Source of the DNA: Symsagittifera roscoffensis
Lineage: Eukaryota > Xenacoelomorpha > Acoela > Convolutidae
Assembly: GCF_963678635.1 (NCBI RefSeq)
Contig: NC_087068.1
Location: 58,699,896 to 58,763,895 of the forward strand
Direction of reading: 5' to 3'
DNA length: 64,000 nt
Program-made: the position numbers and the translations under genes
The notes under the pieces: generated by a model
The model's database searches: none
What the model was told of the DNA's origin: nothing
Seen by the model: only the letters and a program-made list of their open reading frames with translations
In this document: positions 54,700-64,000 of the stretch, one piece after another
Position numbering within the stretch: the first letter of the stretch is position 1
Layout: each line of letters starts with the position of its first letter

Positions 54700-54917
54700 A
54701 GTGTCAAAAAAGTATTGAATACGATGTCTTGGTTTATAAAAATTGTTCTACTTTCTTTTTTGATAAACCCCTCGCCTTATTCAGAATTTTCACAGAACCG
54801 TACGCAGCTCTATTCCTAGAATACAATCTGTTTAGTCTCAATTTTTCAAATTTTGGAAGGTATTCAAGGTCATTTGTCTTTTGTTTTTGCATTCTTGTTG
54901 ATAACAAGTTTGAATAG
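54700..54917 (-). pseudogene. Integrase N-terminal fragment, copy B
   Basis: Homologous to 48,066-48,275; minus-strand translation includes SKKKVEQFL. The rest of the integrase is missing. Confidence 0.55.
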
Positions 54918-55380
54918 AATTTGAATTGCTTCCCAAATGCTAAAATAAATATCTGGAAAAGTGGTATTTTTTCGCTTTAGTGCATGCACAAAGTCTACAA
55001 TAAATTTTTTTGTGCCTCGATTATCCAAAATGATGTTTTCTGACTGCCTCAGTTTATTTCAATTTGAATTCAAAATGAAATCGAAAAGGTGCTTTTGTTA
55101 GACGTTTTCAACTTTGCGTTTACAGCACTTTAAATTGAATCAAAGGTTTTTGATACAAGCTCCTCTTCTTCTTATCTTTGTTTTCTTGGAAGTGTACTTT
55201 GTGATTGATAAACTTAGTACGGAAAAAAAATAAATTGTTCCATATTTTGTCAATTGTCAAATGACAAATGGAGTGATAATAGAAATCAATTGTAAGCCTT
55301 TAGTTGAGCTGATAATAGTTCTCCTTTTAAGCAGAGGAGTTACCTTTTTTTGTGTAGAGGAGTTCCCTTTATTCTGAAAT

Positions 55381-55563
55381 TTATTTTCCATATTTTACTA
55401 GATCTTCTTTCCAAAGATCTCGAAGCTCTCCTCTTACTGGGTTTACTAAACGCTCGCTCAGAAACTGAATTAAATGGTTTGGACAATTGAGAATGAATTG
55501 TTTTCGAAGTCTTAGGGAAATTTTTTGAAGTATTGGGAGAATAGAGACGTATTGTAGACTCAT
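55381..55563 (-). pseudogene. Short conserved Polinton ORF remnant, copy B
   Basis: 60 residues containing ILPILQKISLRLRKQFILNC then PNHLIQFLSERLVN. It resembles the small ORF that in many Polintons precedes the capsid genes (LLKKL......LL......IQ.LCE...NVL.G). Function of that family is not known to me. Confidence 0.4.
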
Positions 55564-55763
55564 CGTCCTAAAACTCTGTCTCTACTCCAGCTGGTAGGAA
55601 AAATTTCGTTGGAACTGAGCCACTATTAGATCAATACCTAATTCAATCAACTATTTTTGGGGTTAAATCAAAAAATTAAGTGACCATGAGGAAATGATGT
55701 TGCATCTTGATACCACTCTTTTAATTGAGATCTAAGTCCTAGTTTTTGGCTTATTGTATTGAT

Positions 55764-56190
55764 TTATAAAGCATCTCTCGCCGACTTGAACAAGACTAAG
55801 TGTGTATTTTGTAAATCTACATCTCTGCCCAGTTTCCTTTCATGAAATAAATTGTGTTTGATGTATATTCTATTCAGACCCCCGTGTCTCCCAGCAGTGG
55901 CAATTTTTATAAACTGATTGGAGTTTGAGTATTCTTCACAAGAATCATCAAAAATCAGCAGATACTTAGTTCCTTTATTTAGAAGATTTTTAATGAAGTC
56001 AAAATGGAAAAAATTAAGGTTTTCTCTCTGCATTTTACTATATAGAGGTTGATACTGATGACAAAACTAGAAAATTTTGTCAAAGGCGGGTTAAATAGTA
56101 CCTTTTTTTACCCAAGTAAAGTTTAGATGAGATTTTCTAGATCCAATTTGACCAACTAGGGAAAAAATCGTTCTTTGGTAGGTTTTGTTT
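55764..56190 (-). pseudogene. Packaging ATPase (FtsK/HerA type, A32-like) remnant, copy B
   Basis: The frame 56,033-55,764 (89 residues) holds KYLLIFDDSCEE, a Walker B motif, followed by FIKIATAGRHGGLNRIYIKH and NLFHERKLGRDVDLQNTHLV, characteristic of Polinton/adintovirus DNA-packaging ATPases. Upstream, a broken P-loop (QIGSRKSHL) and a SINLYI/YQPLY-type segment appear in other frames at about 56,160-56,040. The P-loop Gly-Lys-Thr is lost, so it would not bind ATP. The C-terminus reaches LVLFKSARD. Confidence 0.7.
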
Positions 56191-56980
56191 TGTTCATAGC
56201 TTTAGAGAAGGTGAAATTTATCCAACTGTACTTGATAAGATAGCTACCCAAACAGTCGTTTTTCACATGATGTGGATTACAATATTTGAACGGTTGCACA
56301 TGTTAGCATCAAAACAATAACAAAAAATTAGGCTGAGAAAAACTTAAAAATACCTATTACATGTACGTCCAAACAATTTCCATGATTTAAGTTCATGGTT
56401 GTCTTCATCCAAATCAAAATTTTCCAAATTTACGGACTTCTCACATTGAGCGACATCTTAACTCTAGAAACGAATTTTGACAATGACATTTGATTAGAGA
56501 TCAAAAAACTTATTATGAGAAGACTAATATGTTTTACAATTGTTAAAAAACATCGAGTCTACGATCCGTAGTCCGAATGCTTTTCTTTCAGCACAGTGAA
56601 AATGAAAGGTTTTAATATGACAAAATGGTTAGTTGCTACACCTCCAATCATTTTCTTTATCTTTGAAAATCTAATTCTGGTTTTTAAGATATGCTTAGTC
56701 AACTAATTTTGCAACCTTTTTTTTCAGAAATTCTGACAGAATTTTACATTTTTCATAATCTTTTGTAACAAAAATCCATTGTTGAGGTCACCAAATTTTT
56801 CAAAAAATTTTGAAGTTCAATATATTTTTTGTAACCCCTGCTCCAATTGATATCTTGAAGCTGCTTTGTACACAAAAAGATTGGGATAGTGCTTTATTTT
56901 TTTATCAGGCAGAAAAGAGTATCCTACGGTTTGTATGTCCTTTTAAACTTAATTCTGTTACTCTATTAGTTTGAAAACAT

Positions 56981-59269
56981 TCAATATCCAAAACAACCAG
57001 GCTTTTTTGGTTAAAGTTAGAGTTTTTTTGGTTAAAGCGACTAACAATCGAACAAAACATATTTTGATAAAGCAAACATTTTAACGTATAAACAGAAACG
57101 TATTCCTGTCACGTGACCAAGAAAACATGAACTGAGAAGGCTAGGTGCAACATAGCAAAATCCAGGTCCTTTTTTGTAGTAGATTTCACACTTCTGGTAG
57201 GTTCATGTACACTCGCATGTAGCCTAAAATGTTGGAGTTTGCAGAAAAATTTATACAGGAGTTTCCTTATCCAATTAACTCTCCAAAAGGAATTTTTTTT
57301 GTCCATTTGTTTCATATTTTTGTCCGGATCCTAAACAATACAGCTACAAACAAATGAGTTTTTTCTTTTTGCTTATGACAAAAAGTTTTGTTTGTAACCT
57401 TCAAAATTCGAATCATTTCATTCAATTACTGCACGTTTTTTTTCTACAGTGCATTCGTCAAAAACGACACAGACTTTTGAATTTCTCTATATAACCTAGT
57501 AAGGGGGAAATATATTGAGCAATTTATCCTTTTCTTCCCCTTGTAGTTGTAATGATTGATTATTTTACCAATGATTTCTATGTCTACGATATTTTATTGG
57601 ATCTATTTCTGTGGTATCGGATCGTTATCCTATGAAACTTTTTCTTCTACCTTTATGCAGAGTCCACTTAAAAAGGGAGATTTGTAAGTTTTGTCCAATT
57701 TCTGCATGTTTGCTTTGATGAAATAAATTGCGTTTGATGTATATTCTATTCAGACCCATGTGTCTCCCAGCAGTGGCAATTTTTACAAACTTTTTGGAGT
57801 TTGAATATTCTTCACAAGAGTCAAAATTAGCAGATACTTAGTTCCGATATTTAGAAGATTTTTAATTAAGTCAAAATGGAAAAATGTAAGGTTTTCTCTC
57901 TGCATTTTACTTTATGGAGGTTGATACTGATGACAAAACTCGGAAATTTTGTCAAAACCGGGTTAAAAAGTAACTTTTTTTACCCAATTAAAAATTAGAT
58001 GAGATTTTCTAGATCCACTTTGACCAACTAGGGAAAAAATTGTTCTTTGGTAGGTTTTATTTTGTTCATGGCTTTAGAGAAGGTGAAACATAACCAACTT
58101 TTTTTTGATGGTTATGAAATTGTAAATGGTGACCATGTTAACTATTAATTGAAAAATTAAAAACCATTTGATCTATTTTCTCTAACATGCTTAAAAATTA
58201 CCAACATTATTAGAGAAATCAAAAGTTATCACAGTTATTTAAGGAATATGCAAAAAAAAAACTTTTTCATATTTTTCAACAAGATGAGCAATTTTATTCA
58301 ATTATTCAAGAGGCTGCAAAACAAATGTTTCAGTTTTTCAACGAGTTACAGAAATTTTTTTAAACTTGTAACAATTTGCAAAAATTGATTCAATTTTTTT
58401 GTCAAAATGCTAAAAAAAAATTTATACATAACGTGAAATATGTTTAAATTTTTTGGACAAGTTTTTAAAAAATTCAATTTTCTTAACAAGATTCTAAAAG
58501 TGTTTCAATTTTTTCTACAAAATGGAGTGAACTGAAAAATCTCGTATGATAATTTATCCTACGACTATTCCATCAATTTCAATGTTTTGAAGATAAATAA
58601 TTTTTTTTTCTTTGTCAGGTGTAATTCAGCTGTCAGATTTAATAATTACATGTACGTCCAAACAAATTCCATGATTCAAGTTCATGATTGTCTTCATCCA
58701 AAACAAAATTTTCCAAATTTTACGGACTTGTCACAATGAGCGAGATCTTAATTCTAGAAGCCAATTTTGAAATTGACCTTTGATTAAAGTTCAAAAAAAG
58801 TATTATCAGGAGGTTAAAAGGATTTACAATTTGTTTAAAAAACATCGAGTCCACGATCCGTAGTCTAAATGCTTTTCTTTCTGCACAGTGAAAAAGAAAG
58901 GTTTCAACATGACGAATTGGGTAGTTGCTAAAACCTCCAATCATTTTCTTTATCTTTGAAAATCTAATTCTGGTTTTTAAGATATGCTTAGTCAACTAAT
59001 TTTGCAACCTTTTTTTTCAGAAATTCTGACAGAATTTTACATTTTTCATAATCTTTTGTAACAAAAATCCATTGTTGAGGTCACCAAATTTTTCAAAAAT
59101 TTTTGAAGTCCAATATATTTTTCGTAACCCCTGCTCCAACTGATATGTTGAAGATGCTTTGTACACTAAGTAGATTGGAATATTGTTTTAATTTTTTTAT
59201 GAGGAAGAAAAGAATGTCCTATAGTTTGTATGTCCTTTTAAACTTCTAATTCCATTACTCTATTAGTTT
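56981..59269. repeat. Array unit C (recombinant)
   Basis: 56.64-57.71 kb is almost identical to 52.45-53.52 kb; at 57,711/57,712 it switches to sequence almost identical to 51.25-52.6 kb. The unit therefore lacks blocks c to g of units A and B and is only 2.3 kb long. Confidence 0.8.
57712..58055 (-). pseudogene. Packaging ATPase remnant, copy C, truncated
   Basis: Nearly identical to 51,253-51,595 and cut at 57,712, so the NLFHE...VLFKSARD end is missing. It shares the frameshift of copy A. Confidence 0.6.
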
Positions 59270-60109
59270 CAATACATTCAATATCCAAAACAACCAGGCT
59301 CATTATGTTCAATTTTCTCTGGAGTTTTTTGGTTAAAACGACTAACAATCGAGCAAAGCATAAACGATGAAGCAAATATTTTAACGTAAATACAGAAAAG
59401 TCTTCCTGTCACGTGACCAAGAAAACATGAACTGGGAAGGCTAGGTGCAACATAGCAAAATTCGGGTCCTTTTTGCAGTAGATTTCACACTTCTGGTAGG
59501 TTCATCTACACTCGAAATAACTCTTCAAAAGGAATTTTTTGGTCCATTTCTTTCATTTTTTTGTCCGGATGCTAAAAAAAAACAGCTACAAACAAATGAG
59601 TTTTTTCTTTTTGTTTTTGACAAAAATATTTCTTTGTAATCTTGAAAATTCGAATAATTTCATTCAATTACTGTACGTTTATTTTCTTCAGTGCATTTGT
59701 CAAAAATGATACAAATTTTTGAATGTCTCTATATAACCTACTAAGGAGGAAGTATATTGAGCAATTTATTCTTTTCATCCCTTTGTAGTTGTAATGATTG
59801 ATTATTTTACCATGGACTTCTGTGTCTACGATAGTTTTTTAAAATCTATTTATTTGATAATTTCTGAAAAAAAATTTGTAACTTAAGGTTATTGTGTCTC
59901 TACCCACAGTTCCTACTGTTCTATGGAAAAACGTAAGTTCCAAATAATTCTGATAGGCTAATCTTTCGACTGGGTAAATTTCTTTTCTTATGTCAAACTA
60001 TCGATTGTGTTTACACTCAGATGTTACCACCATATTTTATTCGATTATTATTTCATCAACTGGCGAAGTTTCCAACAAAATTCATCGCACTGTTCATCAA
60101 AACGGGCAA

Positions 60110-60360
60110 TGAAAAGGAGCAGAAAAAATGCCAAGTATTGCAAAGAAAAGACTGTTGCGCAAAAATTTCAGTTGTCATTTTTTGTATTCTAATCAGAAAC
60201 TGGCTTCCACGCAAACTATTGGTTCAGCATTTTTGGAAAAAATCGGCAAAGTACAAAACTCAGAATATGAACCTGAGAAAAAAATTGCGTGGTTTTTTGA
60301 TGGTTATGAATTTGTAAATGGTGATCATGTCAACTATTCAATGGAAACTAAAAACCAATT
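60110..60360 (+). other. Recurring plus-strand frame, copy D1 (unassigned; possible PolB N-terminal piece)
   Basis: 79-codon frame: MPSIAKKRLLRKNFSCHFLY ... KLASTQTIGSAFLEKIGKVQ ... FFDGYEFVNGDHVNY. The FFD-x-x-E-F string could be a damaged exonuclease I motif (D-x-E) of a protein-primed family B polymerase, which Polintons carry, but no other polymerase motif is present. The frame is preserved with conservative changes in three later copies. Confidence 0.25.
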
Positions 60361-60531
60361 GATCTAAGTTCTCTCACATGCTTACAAAATTACCAAAATT
60401 ATCAGAGAAATCAAAAGTTAACACAGTTGTTAAGGGAACATGCGAAAAAAATTTTCAAATTTTTAAACAAGATTTCCAACAAAATTCATCGCACTGTTCA
60501 TCAAAACGGGCAATGAAAAGGAGCAGAAAAA

Positions 60532-60756
60532 ATGCCAAGTATTGCAAAGAAAAGACTGTCGCGCAAAAATTTCAATTGTCATTTTTTGTATTCTAATCAG
60601 AAACTGGCTTCCACCCATACTATTGGTTCAGCATTTCTGGAAAAAGTTCGCGAAGTGCAAAACTCAAAATATGAACCTGAAAAAGTTATTGCGTGTTTTT
60701 TTGATGGTTATGAATTTGTAAATGGTGATCATGTCAACTATTCAATGAAGAAGTAA
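60532..60756 (+). other. Recurring plus-strand frame, copy D2
   Basis: 74 codons, identical in protein to the copy at 62,724-62,948; differs from D1 in about 15 residues. Confidence 0.3.
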
Positions 60757-61858
60757 AAACCATTTGATCTACTTTCTCTCACATGCTTACAAAATTACCA
60801 AAATTAATAGAGAAATCAAAAATTGTCACAGTTATTTAAGGAACCTGCAAAAAACAACTTTTTCAAATTTTTAAACAAGATGAGCAATTTTATTCAATTT
60901 TTCATAAGGCTGCAGAACAAATGTTTCAGTTTTTCAACGAGTTACAGAAAATTTTTTAAATTTTTAACGAATTGCGAAAATTGATTCAATTTTTTTTGTC
61001 GAAATGCTAAAAGACTTTTTTGTACTTAAGGTGAAATATGTTTCAATTTTTTTGACAAGTTTAAAAAAAACTCAAGTTTTTTAACATGATGCTGAAAGTT
61101 TTTTCAGTTTTTTCTACAAAATGGAGTAAACTGAAAAATCTCGTATGATATTTTATCTTACGACTTTTCTATCAATTTCAAAATTTCGAGGACAAATAAT
61201 TTTTTTTTCTTTGTCAGATGTAATTCAGCCGTCAGGTGTATTACATGTACGTCCAAACAAATTCCCTGATTCATGTTCATGATTGTCTTCATCCAAAACA
61301 AAATTTTTCAAATTTACGGACTTGTCACAATGAGCGACATCTTAATTCTAGAAGACAATTTTGAAATTGACCTTTGATTAAAGTTCAAAAATGTATTATG
61401 AGGAGGTTAAAAGGATTTACAGTTTGTTTAAAAAACATCGAGTCCACGGTCCGTAGTCCAAATGCTTTCCTTTCTGCACAGTGAAAATGAAAAATTTAAC
61501 ATACGGAATGGGTAGTTGCTACACCACCAACCATTTGCTTTATCTTTGAAAATCTAAGTCTGTTTTTTAAGGCATGCGTTGTCAACCAAATTTGCAACCA
61601 TTGATTTCAGAAATTCTGACAGAATGTTCTGCTTTTTCAGAATCTTTTGTAACAAAAATCCATTGTTGAGGTTAACAGATTTTTCAAAATTTTTTGAAGT
61701 TCGATAAAATTTTTGTAACCCCTGTTCCAATTGATATCTTCAAATTCTTTGTACACTAATTAGATTGAGATAATGCTAAATGTTTTTTTTGAGGAAGAAA
61801 AGAATATCCTAGAGTTCGTAGGTCCTTTTAAACTCCTAATTCTATTACTCTATTAGTT

Positions 61859-63630
61859 TCAATACATTCAATATCCAAAACAACCAGGCTCATTATGTTC
61901 AGTTTTCTCTGGAGTTTTTTGGTTAAAAAGACTAACAATCGAGCAAAGCATATATTGATGAAGCAAACACTTTAACGTATAAACAGAAAAGTATTCTTGT
62001 CACGTGACCAAGAAAACATGAACTGGGAAAGCTAGGTGCAACATAGCAAAATCTAGGTCCTTTTTTGTAGTAGATTTCACACTTCTGGTAGGTTCATGTA
62101 CACTCGCATGTACCCTAAAATAATGGAAATTGCTGAAAAAAAATCTATACAGGAGTTTCCGTATCCAAATAACTCTCCAAAAGAAATTTTTTTGTCCATT
62201 TTTTTCATTTTTTTTCCGGATCCTAAACAATACAGCTACAAACAAATGAGTTTTTTCTTTTTGTTTTTGACGAAAAGTTTTGTTAGTAATCTTGAAAATT
62301 CGAATAGTTTCTATCAATTACTGTACATATAACCTAGTAAGGGGAAAGTATATTGAGCAATTTATTCTTTTCTCTCCTTTGTAGTTGTAAAGTCTGAATA
62401 ATTTACCATGGATTTCTATGTCTACGATATATATTTGAGATCTATTTAATTGGTAATTTCTGACAAGTATTCTGTAACTTAAGGTTTTTGTGTCTCTACC
62501 CAGAGTTCTAACTGTTTTTTGGAAAAACTTAAGTTCCAAATACTTCTGATAGGTTGATCTTTCGACTGGGTAAACTTCATTTCTTATTTCAAATTATCGA
62601 TTTTGTTTACACTCAGATGTTACCCCCATATTTTATTCGATTATTATTTCATCAACTGGCGAAGTTTCCAACAAAATTCATCGGACTGTTCATCAAAACG
62701 TACAATGAAAAGGAGCAGAAAAAATGCCAAGTATTGCAAAGAAAAGACTGTCGCGCAAAAATTTCAATTGTCATTTTTTGTATTCTAATCAGAAACTGGC
62801 TTCCACCCATACTATTGGTTCAGCATTTCTGGAAAAAGTTCGCGAAGTGCAAAACTCAAAATATGAACCTGAAAAAGTTATTGCGTGTTTTTTTGATGGT
62901 TATGAATTTGTAAATGGTGATCATGTCAACTATTCAATGAAGAAGTAAAAACCATTTGATCTACTTTCTCTCACATGCTTACAAAATTACCAAAATTAAT
63001 AGAGAAATCAAAAATTGTCACACTTATTTAAGGAACCTGCAAAAAACAACTTTTTCAAATTTTTAAACAAGATGAGCAATTTTATTCAACTTTTCAAGAG
63101 GCTGCAAAACAAATGTTTCAGTTTTTCAACGAGTTACAGAAATTTTTTTTTAATTTTTAACAAATAGCGAAAATTGATTCAATTTTTTTGTCGAAACGCT
63201 AAAAGAGTTTTTTGTACATAAGGTGAAATATTGTTGCAATTTTTTTAACAAGTTTTGAAAAAACTCAATTTTCTTAACAAGATGCTAAGAGTTTTTCAGT
63301 TTTTTCTATAAAATGGAGTAAGCTGAAAAATCTCTTATGATACCCTACGACTTTTCAATCAATTTCAAAACTTCGAGGATAAATAATTTTTTTCTTTGTC
63401 AGGTGTAATTCAGTCGTCAGGTGTATTTCATGTACGTCCAAACAAATTCCATGATTCATGTTCATGATTGTCTTCATCCAAAACAAAATTTTTCAAATTT
63501 ACGGACTTGTCACAATGAGCGACATCTTAATTCTAGAAGCCAATTTTGAAATTGACCTTTGATTAAAGTTCAAAAAAGGTATTATGAGGAGGTTAAAAAA
63601 ATCTACAATTTGTTAAAAAAACATCGAGTC
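61859..63630. repeat. Array unit E, partial
   Basis: Follows the block order of unit D without the internal duplication and stops within the closing block at about 63,630 (ACATCGAGTC then unrelated sequence). Confidence 0.7.
62724..62948 (+). other. Recurring plus-strand frame, copy E
   Basis: Same 74 codons as copy D2. See 60,110-60,360 for the tentative interpretation. Confidence 0.3.
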
Positions 63631-64000
63631 AACATTCATATCTTGTATTCAGCGGCTAATCTAAAGTGAACACATAAATTTCCCCATGTTCGTTTGAGAT
63701 TTATGATTGGGTATAGATATCAGTCCACAACCAGAACCAGAAAGATTCTCAAAAAGAAACCCTTCACATTTCAACCTGATTTAGTCTTACCGGAATTTGT
63801 TTATCTGCTGGGAAATTTATCTAATTTGGCTACGCTGTGTATGATCTATCACCGGCTGATAAGCGAATGGTTCGAATAAACTGGAGTTTATGTATATATG
63901 ACCGTGTTTGATTTTTTACGCGTGTTTATTGGTATAAGTAATTGTTAATTTTTTTGTATATATGTTCAGAAGTGTAACAATAGCTAAAAATCAAGCCAAA
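63631..64000 (+). other. Flank outside the array, with unassigned short frame
   Basis: A plus-strand frame at 63,694-63,879 encodes TRTRKILKKKPFTFQPDLVL then PEFVYLLGNLSNLATLCMIY. It looks more protein-like than nearby frames and follows a possible splice acceptor (GGGTATAGATATCAG), so it might be an exon, but I do not recognise it. Confidence 0.3.

Larger units (their letters stand above)
52791..56980. repeat. Array unit B
   Basis: Same succession of blocks as unit A, with a private segment at about 53,670-54,090 that replaces sequence found at 49.2-49.5 kb. From about 56,640 onward it becomes nearly identical to unit A (52.45 kb onward). Confidence 0.7.
59270..61858. repeat. Array unit D, with an internal duplication
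   Basis: Contains the plus-strand frame twice: 60,069-60,360 and 60,472-60,756 are direct repeats about 402 bp apart. It lacks ATPase and integrase blocks. Confidence 0.7.
40150..63630. mobile_element. Cluster of degenerate Polinton/Maverick (adintovirus-like) sequences
   Basis: Remnants of protease, major capsid, minor-capsid-like, penton-like, integrase and packaging-ATPase genes of a Polinton-type element, all on the minus strand, spread over two tandem 4.1-kb units (40.6-48.8 kb) and five further diverged tandem units (48.3-63.6 kb). All frames are broken by multiple frameshifts and stops. No terminal inverted repeats, 6-bp target duplications or complete DNA polymerase B were found. Open frames on the plus strand here are mostly antisense shadows. 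Confidence 0.75.

Noticed and set aside
60021-60317. 98-codon plus-strand frame MLPPYFIRLLFHQLAK
   Set aside because: Overlaps the frame at 60,128-60,367 in another phase; the latter keeps better between copies. Neither is certain to be coding.

Overview
This is a eukaryotic, almost certainly invertebrate metazoan, AT-rich genomic window dominated by transposable elements. Animal-type host genes support this: an LC8 dynein light chain, a heteromeric amino-acid transporter (SLC7 family) and a B-box (TRIM-like) protein, plus AATAAA polyadenylation signals, GT-AG splice signals and the mix of CR1/jockey-like LINEs, Penelope, Ty3/gypsy and Polinton-like elements. I cannot name the species.

Layout. 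1-7.2 kb: debris of non-LTR retrotransposons (a truncated copy on the minus strand at 1-1340, then a nearly complete CR1-like copy at about 2.14-6.02 kb with ORF1 and ORF2, and an SGNH-esterase ORF upstream of it at 6.29-6.88 kb). Between the two LINEs lies the 3' end of a Penelope-like element on the plus strand with a GIY-YIG domain and a hammerhead-like motif. 7.8-8.3, 17.9-18.3 and 27.0-27.35 kb: three members of one small hAT-like non-autonomous DNA transposon. 9.05-10.54 kb: intronless SLC7 transporter. 14.77-16.50 kb: intronless double-B-box protein. 16.8-17.7 kb: a tandem repeat of roughly 150-200 bp with relatives near 10.9-11.1 and 34.9-35.1 kb. 19.14-25.35 kb: an apparently intact Ty3/gypsy retrotransposon with LTRs identical by eye and one 1,855-codon gag-pol frame, inserted into a decayed LINE whose RNase H domain resumes at 25.35-26.09 kb. 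28.27-28.54 kb: dynein light chain LC8. 33.7-34.3 kb: hAT-like ORF. 36.3-37.1 kb: possible PAN/apple-like exon pair. tRNA-derived SINEs are scattered at 13.1, 13.8, 32.1 and 34.7 kb.

The most striking region is 40.1-63.6 kb. It holds no intact gene but is built of the wreckage of a Polinton/Maverick (adintovirus-like) element. A minus-strand block with integrase, penton-like, minor-capsid-like and double-jelly-roll major capsid (F54H12.2-like) remnants is present twice as a direct tandem repeat of about 4.1 kb, with an adenain-like protease remnant beyond the first copy. It is followed by about 15 kb made of five diverged tandem units that carry packaging-ATPase fragments, a short conserved ORF, the amino end of integrase and several unassigned repeat-encoded frames. 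Very recent rearrangement is visible: blocks of 1.1 and 1.4 kb are nearly identical but occur in permuted order around a junction at 57,711/57,712.

All assignments come from reading translated motifs and comparing segments by eye; no database search or alignment program was run.
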